DNA of 64,000 nt from Vreelandella neptunia (lineage in GTDB: Bacteria; Pseudomonadota; Gammaproteobacteria; Pseudomonadales; Halomonadaceae): contig NZ_CP140255.1 of NCBI RefSeq assembly GCF_034479615.1, forward strand, positions 930,001-994,000, given 5' to 3'. Below, one piece after another: positions 16,731-24,996 of this stretch. Position 1 is the stretch's first letter. The number at the start of each line of letters is the position of its first letter. The notes under the pieces are model-generated. The model was not told where the DNA came from. It saw only the letters and a program-made list of their open reading frames with translations, and did not search any database. The position numbers and the translations under genes were made by a program.

Positions 16731-17900
16731 ATGAGCCGCACTGCCAATCGCGCTATCAATAAAAGGAGCGCAGCCTGCCTGGCGTTTGCGCTATGTACGA
16801 TTACCACGGCGGTTAATTTACAGGCCCCACTTTACGATGCGCTGGCGGCGCGGGATGGTTTAGGCGTTGGTGCCACTAGCATCGCTTTTGCCTGCTATGT
16901 GGTGGGCATTATACCGGTGCTGCTGGGGTTAAATGGCTTGGCCGATCGGGTAGGGCGCAAGCCATTAATTATGACTGCGCTGTTGTTATGTCTCTTGGCG
17001 ACAGGGATTACCCTGATAGCGCCCGGTTTGCTGGCGCTGGGCATTGCTCGATTTCTGCTGGGTATCAGCACGGGGTTAACGTCTGCGGTAGCTCCCGCTT
17101 ATATGCAGTTGCTGTTGGGTGGTGAGGATAACCGTGTGGCGACCAACTACGTAACGGCCAGTACCGCACTCGGGTTTGGGCTAGGGGCCGCGGTGACGAG
17201 CCTGTTTGTTTTCCACACCCCAAGCGTATCGCCACCCAGCCTGTGGATTTATCTCGCGATCGCTTCGCTGGCGCTGGTGGTGGTCACCACACTTAAGGAT
17301 CGCACTCCGAATCCCACTAAAAGTCCTATGCTGCGTTTGCCCAGCTATCCTAAAGGGGCTCTCTCCTATGGGCTGGCGATTTTGTTGGCCTGGGCGATGG
17401 TGGGGCTAGTGATAGCCATCCTGCCTTCAGCATTAAGCCAACACGGTTTATCCGCCTGGAGTGGCTTCGCCACCTTCGGTATCTGCAGCTGCGGGGTGCT
17501 GTTTCAGCCCTGGGCGAGAAGACTTGCGCCGCGCAGCGCTACTCGACTGGGTCTGGTGATTTTGCCGATTGCCTACGGGTTGATCGCCTGGGGAGCGGTT
17601 CAAGGTTATCTTGCGGCGGTACTGCTGGGCACGGTAGCAGCCAGTAGCGCTTGCTATGGGTTTATCTACCTGGGGGGATTAAGCGGCGTGTTGGCGATTG
17701 CGGACGGCTCGGCTAGCCAACAAGCCACCCAAGCCAGCGCGGGCTATTTCCTGATGGCCTATCTGGGCTTCAGTATCCCGGTGATCACTACTGGGGTACT
17801 CATTGATGCTGTAGGGCATACCTTGGCGTTAATGCTATTTGGCCTTGCGCTACTGGTGGGCGTGATCGCCACGCTAGTTCTATTGCGCAAGGCTCGGTAA
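16731..17900 (+). CDS. MFS transporter
   Basis: Major facilitator superfamily permease, 389 residues, about 12 hydrophobic segments. The loop 2-3 motif is present as GLADRVGRKPLIM (about residues 64-76), followed by ARFLLGISTGLTSAVAPAY typical of small-molecule exporters. It is divergent from the MocR regulator, a common arrangement in which an amino-acid- or PLP-sensing protein controls an exporter. The substrate is unknown. The small size, lacking extra loops, fits the drug:H+ or sugar-efflux type families. Confidence 0.82.
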   Translation: MSRTANRAINKRSAACLAFALCTITTAVNLQAPLYDALAARDGLGVGATSIAFACYVVGIIPVLLGLNGLADRVGRKPLIMTALLLCLLATGITLIAPGLLALGIARFLLGISTGLTSAVAPAYMQLLLGGEDNRVATNYVTASTALGFGLGAAVTSLFVFHTPSVSPPSLWIYLAIASLALVVVTTLKDRTPNPTKSPMLRLPSYPKGALSYGLAILLAWAMVGLVIAILPSALSQHGLSAWSGFATFGICSCGVLFQPWARRLAPRSATRLGLVILPIAYGLIAWGAVQGYLAAVLLGTVAASSACYGFIYLGGLSGVLAIADGSASQQATQASAGYFLMAYLGFSIPVITTGVLIDAVGHTLALMLFGLALLVGVIATLVLLRKAR

Positions 17901-17914
17901 CTTGGACAACTGAT

Positions 17915-18847
17915 CTATGGTTGCTTCTCTACCAATAGACCACAGGAGGGCGCTGCCCAGCGGGTGTTGGCAGTAAACACCACGTCACACACCACGGGAG
18001 AGTAGTAGCGGCGCACCTCGTCATCGACGCGTGCCCTGAGTAAATCCTGGGTGGAGACCGAAACATCGGATGCGTCGGGTAGTACCACATGCACTATCAC
18101 ATATAGCAGGCGCCCAGGGCGAACCATGCGCACCCGCACCTCTTGGGTGTCGGTATCCGCCAGGGCACTCGCCACGGCTTGGCGAACGGGCACCGCGATA
18201 GCCTCTTCGGGCGTTTTGTTGAGCAGCTCCTTCAAAGCTTGGGAGGCCATCCTCACCGGCACGCCTAAACACAGCACCACCACCGCAATGACCAACACCG
18301 AATCCACGTAGGGCAGAACCGCCAGCCAGCCTAGGCGCTCAAACAGCATCACCAGGCAGAAGGCGGCTAATACGGCGGCAGAAATCACACTGTTGACTAA
18401 CCAGTTAAGTTTATCTGCCGCTACCAATGGGCTGCTCACATGGCGCTGACTGCGGTGCATCACCCAGGCAGTCAATGAACAGGCACCGGTGGCAAACAGG
18501 GCATACAACACCGCCAGGCCCGCCACAATCTCACGGCCGCCGGTGAGTAGGGCAGCTATCGCATCGACCAAGGCAAAAATAGACACGCCTAAAATCAGCA
18601 GTCCTTTGCACAGGTTCACCAGCGACTCAAAGTAGCTATAGCCGAACGGATAGGACTCACTATCAGGGCGGCTGGCTAATTTGCTCACTTTGATAGTCAC
18701 CAGCGCGACGCTGAAATAGATCAGATTAAACAGCCCATCCAGCAAGATCGCTTGGGAGTTGGAGGCGAGTGTGGCCACGATGCCTGCACAACCAATCAGC
18801 AGCGCCATAAAGGCTGAGAATGCCAAAGTGCTTGATTCTGTCTTCAC
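17915..18847 (-). CDS. Cation diffusion facilitator (CDF) family transporter
   Basis: 310-residue membrane protein: six hydrophobic segments in the first 200 residues, then a cytoplasmic domain of about 100 residues (EAIAVPVRQAVASALADTDTQ onwards) as in CDF metal efflux proteins. The family motif YPFGYSYFESLVN is clear at about residue 66. The metal-site positions are unusual: segment 2 has LLDGLFN and segment 5 has ADKLNWLVN, where zinc CDFs usually show HxxxD or DxxxD pairs. Metal specificity therefore cannot be assigned, and a non-zinc substrate is possible. It converges on the MFS gene (14-nt gap). Confidence 0.78.
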   Translation of the reverse strand: MKTESSTLAFSAFMALLIGCAGIVATLASNSQAILLDGLFNLIYFSVALVTIKVSKLASRPDSESYPFGYSYFESLVNLCKGLLILGVSIFALVDAIAALLTGGREIVAGLAVLYALFATGACSLTAWVMHRSQRHVSSPLVAADKLNWLVNSVISAAVLAAFCLVMLFERLGWLAVLPYVDSVLVIAVVVLCLGVPVRMASQALKELLNKTPEEAIAVPVRQAVASALADTDTQEVRVRMVRPGRLLYVIVHVVLPDASDVSVSTQDLLRARVDDEVRRYYSPVVCDVVFTANTRWAAPSCGLLVEKQP

Positions 18848-19015
18848 AAAGGTTTCTTCCGGTATACATAGTCAAAATAGCCAATAAGCATAGCAACTTT
18901 GTTAGCGAATTATCGAATGCCGACGTATTACGCACTTTTGGAAAGCATCGTAAGTTCTACTAACCTAATGAGGCGTTTGTTTAATTCACGTTAAGCCAAA
19001 CAGGAGGGTGAGACG

Positions 19016-19852
19016 ATGCCAATGCTGAGCGTAGGAACGGAACAGGGCACGCCGGTTGAGCTTTATTACGAAGTGCGCGGGGCGGGCAAGCCCGTGGTGC
19101 TGATTCATGGCTGGCCGCTGAGTGGTCGCTCGTGGGAAAAGCAGGTGCCAGCGTTAGTCGAGGCGGGATATAAGGTGATTACCTATGACCGCCGGGGCTT
19201 TGGAGGGTCAACCCAGGCCGATGGCGGCTACGACTACGACACCCTAGCGTCAGACCTCAAGAAACTGATTGAGGCGCTGGATTTACACGATGCCACCCTG
19301 GTGGGCTTTTCCATGGGCGGCGGTGAAGTGGCCCGCTATCTTTCCAGCTATGGCACCAGTCGTGTTCACAAAGCCGTTTTTGCCGCAGCGGTGCCGCCTT
19401 ACCTGTATAAAGCCGATGATAACCCTGAAGGTGGTCTTGATGATGCCACCATCAGTCAGTTCCTTGAGGGCGTAAAAGATGACCGCCTTGCCTTTCTGGA
19501 AGAGTTTACCAAGAGCTTCTTTACAGCGGGTGAACGCAGCGACTTAGTTAGCGAGCCGAACCGCCAGTATCATCGCGATATTGCGGCGTTTGCTTCACCC
19601 CAGGCAACCTACGAGTGTATCAAGGCGTTTAGCTATACCGATTTCCGCAAAGATCTACCCAGCATCGATATCCCCACGCTAGTCCTCCACGGTGATGCAG
19701 ATGGTATCGTGCCCTTTGAAGTCAGCGGTAAGCGGGCTCAGGAGCTACTGCCCAATGCACAAATGCAAGTGATCAAGGGCGGGCCCCATGGCCTCAATGC
19801 TACCCATCCTGATGAGTTCAATCAGGCGCTGATTAGCTTTTTGAATGAATAA
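19016..19852 (+). CDS. Alpha/beta hydrolase, non-heme chloroperoxidase-like
   Basis: Cytoplasmic alpha/beta hydrolase, 278 residues. The catalytic triad is visible: Ser in the nucleophile elbow GFSMGGGEV, Asp in LHGDADGIVP, His in KGGPHGLNATH; the oxyanion region is LIHGWPLSGRSWE. This pattern matches cofactor-free haloperoxidase or esterase members (EstA/chloroperoxidase F type). AGGAGGGTGAG precedes ATG 19016. It is monocistronic and ends at a terminator. The natural substrate is unknown; peroxidase activity in this family is often a side reaction of an esterase. Confidence 0.82.
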   Translation: MPMLSVGTEQGTPVELYYEVRGAGKPVVLIHGWPLSGRSWEKQVPALVEAGYKVITYDRRGFGGSTQADGGYDYDTLASDLKKLIEALDLHDATLVGFSMGGGEVARYLSSYGTSRVHKAVFAAAVPPYLYKADDNPEGGLDDATISQFLEGVKDDRLAFLEEFTKSFFTAGERSDLVSEPNRQYHRDIAAFASPQATYECIKAFSYTDFRKDLPSIDIPTLVLHGDADGIVPFEVSGKRAQELLPNAQMQVIKGGPHGLNATHPDEFNQALISFLNE

Positions 19853-19877
19853 CGTTTGAGAGTAACGGCTGCTAACA

Positions 19878-19912
19878 ACAACGCCGCCCTAATGGCGGCG
19901 TTGTCGATTTTT
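19878..19912 (+). terminator. Intrinsic terminator after the alpha/beta hydrolase
   Basis: ACAACGCCGCC-CTAAT-GGCGGCGTTGT (11-bp stem) followed by CGATTTTT. It lies between the hydrolase and the convergent nirD gene. Confidence 0.88.
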
Positions 19913-19930
19913 CAAGGCTAATTAATGTGG

Positions 19931-20329
19931 TTACTCCTCAACCCACACCTCATCACCTTTAAATTCAACCTTCCAGGTACGTAACTTAACATCCTCATCC
20001 TCTAAACACTGGCCGTCTTCAAGGCGGAAGTGTTGCTTGTAGATAGGCGAGGCGACCACAGGGGCGCCTTTAAGGTCGCCGACGATGCCCCGGGCGATGA
20101 CATTGGCGTTAGAGAAAGGGTCAAAGTGATCAAGGGCGAAAAGCTCACCGCTCACTCCTTGTCCAGGCAAGTAGAAAATAGCTACCTGAGCAGGGCCTTT
20201 TGCGGTTTCAAGCCAGGCGGCGACGCCGGAGAATTCGACCAGGTCAGCTTTGGTACACACTTTTTGCCATGCCATCGTGTTGTTAGCCCCTGTCGTATCC
20301 ATCTCTTTTTTCAATGCAGTTGCGGTCAT
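19931..20329 (-). CDS. nirD: Nitrite reductase (NADH) small subunit NirD
   Basis: Small subunit of the cytoplasmic NADH-dependent assimilatory nitrite reductase, 132 residues. It has a Rieske-like fold (FALDHFDPFSNANVIARGIVGD, then VASPIYKQHFRLEDGQC and the conserved tail), but the Cys/His cluster ligands are absent, as in E. coli NirD, so it carries no 2Fe-2S cluster. It lies 31 nt after nirB and is the last gene of the leftward nasC-nirB-nirD operon. The start ATG 20329 has AGAGG upstream. Its role is thought to be structural support of NirB. Confidence 0.9.
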   Translation of the reverse strand: MTATALKKEMDTTGANNTMAWQKVCTKADLVEFSGVAAWLETAKGPAQVAIFYLPGQGVSGELFALDHFDPFSNANVIARGIVGDLKGAPVVASPIYKQHFRLEDGQCLEDEDVKLRTWKVEFKGDEVWVEE

Positions 20330-20360
20330 TGGAAACCTCTTTTATAGCTATTTTAAAGCG

Positions 20361-22883
20361 TCAGTGAGCAGTGGATTGGGCAGGCCGTGGCTGGCCGCGT
20401 TCGGAGGTCATAATGATTGACGGATCCGGGCGGTCGTCGTTGACGAAGGTGCGGAAGCGCTTGAGTTTCTCCGGGTCGCTGATCGCGTCTGCCCATTCGC
20501 ACTGGTAGGTATCCACCACGGTTTGCATTTGGCGCTCCAGCTCGTCGTTGATGCCTAAGCTGTCTTCCAGAATCACCTCTTTGAGGTACTCCAGGCCGCC
20601 GTCGAGGTTTTCGCGCCATACCGAGGTGCGCTGCAAGCGGTCGGCGGTGCGCACGTAGAACATTAAGAAGCGGTCAATGGTGCGGTAGAGCTGCTCGTCG
20701 TCCAGGTCAGTGGCGAACAGTTCGGCGTGGCGGGGGCGCATGCCGCCGTTACCGCACACGTAGAGGTTCCAGCCGTTTTCGGTAGCGATAATGCCGATGT
20801 CTTTGCTCTGCGCTTCGGCGCACTCGCGGGTGCAGCCGGAAACGCCAAACTTGATCTTGTGGGGTGAGCGCAGGCCCTTGTAGCGGTTCTCTAACTGAAT
20901 CGCCATGCCGACGCTGTCCTGCACGCCGTAGCGGCACCAGGTGCTGCCTACGCAGGATTTTACCGTGCGCAGCGATTTACCGTAGGCGTGGCCGGTCTCG
21001 AAACCTGCAGCAATTAGCTCACTCCAGATATCCGGCAGGTCTTCCAGGCGGGCGCCGAACAGGTCGATACGCTGGCCGCCGGTGACCTTGGAGTAGAGGC
21101 TGTATTTTTTGGCCACTTCACCCAGCACGATGAGTTTGTCCGGCGTAATCTCGCCACCGGCCACACGCGGCACTACCGAGTAGGTGCCGTTTTTCTGCAT
21201 GTTGGCCATAAAGGTGTCGTTGGTGTCCTGCAAGGGGATATGCGCCGCGTCGGTGATCGGCTCATTGAAGCAGGAGGCCAGAATGGACGCGACGGCGGGT
21301 TTGCAGATGTCGCAACCCAGGCGATGGGTGTCGGCGTTGCCGTGTTTTTCGATCAAGTCAGTGAAGGTTTTGATGCCTTCAACGCGCACAATATCGTAAA
21401 GCTCTTGGCGGGTATGGGCGAAGTGCTCGCAAATCGATTTATCGACTTCAACGCCGCGGGCTTCCAGTTCATGGTCAACCACGCTTTTGAGCAGCGCCGT
21501 GCAGCCGCCGCAGCCGGTGCTGGCTTTGGTGGCCGCTTTGACACCGCCTAGATCCACCGCGCCAGCGTCAATAGTGGCGCAAATATCGCCCTTGGTGACG
21601 TTGTGACAAGAGCAGATGGAGGCGGTTTCCGGTAGCGCACCGGGGCCGAGGGTGGGCGCGGCGCCGTTGCTTTGGGGCAGGATCAGCGAAGCGGGTTCAT
21701 CGGGGAGCTCAATACGGTTTGAGTAGTACTGTAGCAGCGTGTCATAAACGCCGTTGTCGCCCACCAGCATCGCGCCGAGCAGCTTTTTACCATCGCTGGA
21801 AACCACCAGCTTGCGATACTCCTGCTTGATGGGATCCAGGTAGCGGAACATCCGCGCGCCGGGGTTCTGATTACCATGGGCATCACCAATTGAGCCTACG
21901 TCGACACCCATTAGCTTAAGCTTGGTGCTCATGTCGGCGCCGCCAAACTGGGTGTCACCGCCGGTCAACGTCGAGTACGCCGCTTTGGCCATTTGGTAAC
22001 CAGGGGCCACCAAGCCAAAAATACTCTGATTCCACAATGCCACTTCGCCAATCGCTAAAATAGCCGGGTCGCTGGTCAGGCACTGGTTATCCACTACCAC
22101 GCCGCCGCGTTCACCAATCTCCAGGCCGCAGTCCCGGGCCAACTGGTCGCGGGGGCGGATGCCAGCGGAGAACACGATTAGGTCGGTTTCCAACACTTTG
22201 TCATCTTGGAAGACCATGCGATGGCGGCTCGCCTCGCCATCTTCAATGCGCTGGGTGGCGCGCTCGGTGAGTACCTGTACCCCAAGAGCTTCAATTTTTT
22301 CCCGCAGCAACTCGCCGCCCTCGGTATCCACCTGCATCGGCATCAGGCGTGCAGCGAACTCTACAACGGCAGTATCCAGGTTCAGGCCGCGCAGGGCGTT
22401 AGCGGCCTCTAAGCCCAGCAAACCACCGCCGACGACCACGCCGGTGGTGGCGTTTTCGGCGGCAGCGCGGATATCGTCTAAATCGTCCAGGGTGCGATAG
22501 ACCAAACACCCTTCCCGGTCGTTGCCGGGAATCGGCGGTACAAAGGGGAAGGAGCCGGTGGCCAGCACCAGGCGGTCGTAGGGGTATCGCCCTTGATCGG
22601 TGATTACTTCTTGCTGGTCGCGGTCGATCTCAATCACGGCTTCGCTTGTGCGCAGTTCCACACCGCTAACGGCGTAGTAATCTGCTTCGCAAAGGGCTAG
22701 CGAATCGGCGTCGCGACCGCTGAAGTATTCAGATAGGTGTACCCGGTCGTAGGCGCGGTGGCGCTCTTCGCCAAACACGGTGACCTGATAGCGCTCGAGG
22801 GCGCCGTTATCGACGAGCTGCTCGACCAGGTGGTGGCCGACCATGCCATTACCAATAATAATAAGCTGCTGTTGGGTAGACAT
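20361..22883 (-). CDS. nirB: Assimilatory nitrite reductase (NADH) large subunit NirB
   Basis: Cytoplasmic nitrite reductase catalytic subunit, 840 residues, reducing nitrite to ammonium with NADH. Domains: FAD (IIIGNGMVGHHLV, 8-20), NAD-binding (VVGGGLLGLEAANAL, 150-164), BFD-like 2Fe-2S (Cys424, Cys426, Cys458, Cys461), nitrite/sulfite reductase ferredoxin-like half-domain (about 550-635) and siroheme-4Fe4S domain (Cys644, Cys650, Cys684, Cys688 in CVGSTWC and GCTREC). All cluster ligands are present. Its ATG directly abuts the stop of the preceding FAD protein gene, with GGAGG inside that gene's end. Siroheme is supplied by the methyltransferase at 27734-28633. Confidence 0.95.
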   Translation of the reverse strand: MSTQQQLIIIGNGMVGHHLVEQLVDNGALERYQVTVFGEERHRAYDRVHLSEYFSGRDADSLALCEADYYAVSGVELRTSEAVIEIDRDQQEVITDQGRYPYDRLVLATGSFPFVPPIPGNDREGCLVYRTLDDLDDIRAAAENATTGVVVGGGLLGLEAANALRGLNLDTAVVEFAARLMPMQVDTEGGELLREKIEALGVQVLTERATQRIEDGEASRHRMVFQDDKVLETDLIVFSAGIRPRDQLARDCGLEIGERGGVVVDNQCLTSDPAILAIGEVALWNQSIFGLVAPGYQMAKAAYSTLTGGDTQFGGADMSTKLKLMGVDVGSIGDAHGNQNPGARMFRYLDPIKQEYRKLVVSSDGKKLLGAMLVGDNGVYDTLLQYYSNRIELPDEPASLILPQSNGAAPTLGPGALPETASICSCHNVTKGDICATIDAGAVDLGGVKAATKASTGCGGCTALLKSVVDHELEARGVEVDKSICEHFAHTRQELYDIVRVEGIKTFTDLIEKHGNADTHRLGCDICKPAVASILASCFNEPITDAAHIPLQDTNDTFMANMQKNGTYSVVPRVAGGEITPDKLIVLGEVAKKYSLYSKVTGGQRIDLFGARLEDLPDIWSELIAAGFETGHAYGKSLRTVKSCVGSTWCRYGVQDSVGMAIQLENRYKGLRSPHKIKFGVSGCTRECAEAQSKDIGIIATENGWNLYVCGNGGMRPRHAELFATDLDDEQLYRTIDRFLMFYVRTADRLQRTSVWRENLDGGLEYLKEVILEDSLGINDELERQMQTVVDTYQCEWADAISDPEKLKRFRTFVNDDRPDPSIIMTSERGQPRPAQSTAH

Positions 22884-24239
22884 TTAAGCCGCCTCCGACG
22901 TTGTATGAGAAGAGTGTTTTGAAGAAGATTGTTTTGAAGAGAGTTCAGAAGAATCAGGGCTGTGTAGAGATGCCGCTTCGCGTAGAACCTCGACATCAGC
23001 ACCACCAAACAACAAGGCTTGGCGGTAAGCGTTGAGATCAGTGCCCGCGAGCGCCTGCTCGAAGTACCAGGGCCCTTGGCTGGTGTCGCCGTAAAGCACC
23101 GCGCCTTCAATCTGGCCGTCGCGAAGCAGCAGGCGGCGGTAGTCGCCGCGTTCAAGGTCGTGGTAATTCAGCACTTCATGCTCCGCGCTGGCCTCGGTGG
23201 GGCCAAAAGCGTAGAGCGCTACACCACTGATTTTGAGTTTGGTGGCGCTGGGGGTATCCGCGTAGCCTTGGGTATGCGTGCCGCACAGCGTCGCGGCGAG
23301 CACCTCTACCTGTCGCCAGATTGGTTCCACCAGGCCGTAGGTGGTGCCCTCGAACTGGCAGCACTCGCCCAGCGCTGAGACCGCCGGGTCGCTGGTGGTG
23401 AGCCATTCGTCCACCACAATAGCTCGATCCGTGCGCAGACCTGCTTGGCGGCCAAGTTCCGCATTAGGGGTAATGCCCGCGGCAACGATCACGCTGGAGG
23501 CGTTCAACTGGAGGCCATCGGCAAGATGCACCTTGGCGACCCGACCCCGGGCGTCACTTTCTAGCCGTTCTAGCTGGGCACCGGTGATGATGTTCAAGCC
23601 GCGTTGCGTCAGGGTGTCTTTGAGCAGGTGTGCTGCGGTCGTATCTAACTGGCGGTTCATCAACCGCTCGCTGCGCTGGAGCACGCTAACGTTGATACCG
23701 TTGCCACGCTTACGCAGCCCTTCAGCCGCTTCAAGACCGAGTAGGCCGCCACCAATCACGACAGCATCACCGCCGCGCTGAGCAATGGCCTCAAGTGCTT
23801 CGGCATCTTGCAGGTCGCGAAAGCCGTGTACGCCCTCAAGTTCAATCCCGGGAACATCGGGCAGCGCTGGGCGTGATCCGGTGGCGATGACCAAATGATC
23901 GTAATCAAGCGATCGCCCGCTATTGGTGGTCAACGTTTGGCTTGCGCGATCAAGCGTCTCGACCTTTTCACCGAGTATCAGGTTGACGCCCTGTTCGGCG
24001 TACCACGCGGTGTCGCGCAGCGTAAGTGCATCCTGCTGCATTTCACCGGCCAGCAGTGGCGAAAGCAGAATACGGTTATAGGCAGGGGTTGGCTCTGCAC
24101 CTATCACCGTGATGCGCTGGGGGCGTGTGGGCTGTTTTACTAGCCCCTCGATTAGGCGGTGGCTTGCCATACCATTGCCAATGATCACCAGATGGTCGTT
24201 TTGATGGTCGTTGGGCGAGCACCGGGAAGTGGTTTCCAT
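22884..24239 (-). CDS. FAD/NAD(P)-binding oxidoreductase, NasC-like electron-transfer subunit of nitrate reductase
   Basis: 451-residue flavoprotein homologous to the N-terminal half of NirB: FAD motif LVIIGNGMASHRLIEG, ATGSRPALP, NAD motif VVIGGGLLGLEAAEGL and a C-terminal segment with SATKLKISGVALYAFG. It ends before any BFD or siroheme domain. In Klebsiella the equivalent NasC passes electrons from NADH to nitrate reductase, and its place ahead of nirB and opposite nasA fits that. Its last 25 residues are a Ser/Lys/His-rich low-complexity tail. ATG 24239 is chosen with AGGAG just upstream; the frame extends to 24386 through the leader terminator, which cannot be coding. Confidence 0.82.
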   Translation of the reverse strand: METTSRCSPNDHQNDHLVIIGNGMASHRLIEGLVKQPTRPQRITVIGAEPTPAYNRILLSPLLAGEMQQDALTLRDTAWYAEQGVNLILGEKVETLDRASQTLTTNSGRSLDYDHLVIATGSRPALPDVPGIELEGVHGFRDLQDAEALEAIAQRGGDAVVIGGGLLGLEAAEGLRKRGNGINVSVLQRSERLMNRQLDTTAAHLLKDTLTQRGLNIITGAQLERLESDARGRVAKVHLADGLQLNASSVIVAAGITPNAELGRQAGLRTDRAIVVDEWLTTSDPAVSALGECCQFEGTTYGLVEPIWRQVEVLAATLCGTHTQGYADTPSATKLKISGVALYAFGPTEASAEHEVLNYHDLERGDYRRLLLRDGQIEGAVLYGDTSQGPWYFEQALAGTDLNAYRQALLFGGADVEVLREAASLHSPDSSELSSKQSSSKHSSHTTSEAA

Positions 24240-24281
24240 GGGTGGCTCCTCTGTGTCTTTGCGGCTGCTTGAGCACCAAAC

Positions 24282-24344
24282 AAAAAACGCCCCTGTCTCG
24301 CACCTCTTTGCAAAGAATCGCAAAAGCGTGCGTAACAGGGGCGT
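24282..24344 (-). terminator. Leader terminator of the nasC-nirBD operon
   Basis: Arms 24335-24344 and 24287-24296 (plus strand ACAGGGGCGT and ACGCCCCTGT) form a 10-bp GC-rich stem, extended inward by CGCAC/GTGCG. Read on the minus strand it is followed by a run of six U. It lies about 45 nt before the start codon, so transcription must be antiterminated for expression. Confidence 0.85.
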
Positions 24345-24374
24345 CGTTGCCCGATAGCGTCTTTTTAAACGCGC

Positions 24375-24394
24375 GACAACCTCCATTGGCTGTC
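24375..24394 (-). ncRNA. ANTAR-target-like hairpin in the nasC-nirBD leader
   Basis: On the minus strand GACAGCC-AATGGA-GGTTGTC: a 7-bp stem (one G-U) with a hexaloop having A at position 1 and G at position 4, the pattern I recall for ANTAR-bound hairpins. A second, weaker hairpin lies upstream at 24408-24429 (CCTT..AAGG arms). Both precede the leader terminator. Confidence 0.6.
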
Positions 24395-24759
24395 AGCTGA
24401 TTAAAAACCTTACTCGGTAACAAGCAAGGAGCTAGCCAACTGGCCGTCTGAAATATTTTTTTAAATAACTTCAGTTGCTTATGTTTAGGTGGTGGGTAAG
24501 CGGTGGCCAGGCTCTTCGGATAGACTGCACGGTGATGGTGCGAAAAGAGAGGTGGCCTGCACTCTCAAGCACCATTCAGCGTGTGCACAGTGCGTAAAAG
24601 AGCGTTGTGTGATGATTTTTAATTTTTTAACTATCTGTTTTTAAATAACTAAATTTCATATAGCCGGTTGTCGGCTTGGCTCTTGCAGTTCCCTAGGCAA
24701 TAAGTAAGTTAACAAGGGATAAGCGCTCATTGTTTGGCGATGGCAGCGAACAATTCCAA

Positions 24760-24813
24760 AGCCGTTAGAAAAATAAGTAGCCGTTAGAAAATGTGTAGCT
24801 GTTAGTAAATCTT
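24760..24813. repeat. Three imperfect direct repeats upstream of the nasA leader
   Basis: AGCCGTTAGAAAAAT (24760), AGCCGTTAGAAAAT (24779) and AGCTGTTAGTAAAT (24797) recur at 19- and 18-bp spacing. They end where the rightward leader hairpins begin. Function unknown; tandem regulator sites near the promoter are possible. Confidence 0.6.
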
Positions 24814-24862
24814 CATTTGTTTGAAGAGACTACTGTAAAGAGTAATGCACCGATGAAGGTGC
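24811..24862 (+). ncRNA. Two ANTAR-target-like hairpins in the nasA leader
   Basis: Hairpin 1 (24811-24826): CTTCA-TTTGTT-TGAAG. Hairpin 2 (24847-24862): GCACC-GATGAA-GGTGC. Both have 5-bp stems and exactly six-base loops with G at loop position 4. They sit 12 nt before the leader terminator, matching the two-hairpin arrangement of ANTAR-controlled leaders; the loop position 1 A is not conserved here. Confidence 0.6.
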
Positions 24863-24874
24863 GCTGTGGCAACG

Positions 24875-24940
24875 ACGTCCAGCCCTCTTCTTTCAATGCG
24901 TTTATATAGCGCATTAGAGAAAGGGACTGGGCGTTTTTTT
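24875..24940 (+). terminator. Leader terminator of the nasA operon
   Basis: ACGTCCAG (24875-24882) pairs with CTGGGCGT (24927-24934), with inner stems CTTTC/GAAAG and AATGCG/CGCATT, followed by seven T (24934-24940). It ends 56 nt before the nasA start, so it acts as an attenuator. Confidence 0.82.
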
Positions 24941-24996
24941 ATGCCTGGCATTTATATACGTATATACGGCGTTCAGGTAAGACCCGAGGAGTAGTT

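Larger units (their letters stand above)
24240..24996. promoter_or_regulatory. Divergent nitrate-assimilation control region with two RNA leaders
   Basis: This 757-nt gap between the nasC-nirBD and nasA operons holds no gene. Each side ends in an intrinsic terminator inside the leader (24282-24344 minus, 24875-24940 plus). Each terminator is preceded by two small hairpins, most with six-base loops. Both promoters must lie between about 24430 and 24810, an AT-rich stretch that also holds three direct repeats (24760-24813). The architecture is that of ANTAR-protein antitermination, as known for NasR and the Klebsiella nasF leader. Confidence 0.65.

Noticed and set aside
22697..23155. 152-codon minus-strand frame across the nasC/nirB junction
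   Set aside because: Same strand, different frame from two strong genes, with low-complexity composition; a shadow.
24676..24700. Sigma-54 promoter in the nitrate control region
   Set aside because: TTGGC and TTGC elements are present but only a couple of bases apart instead of the required GG-N10-GC spacing.
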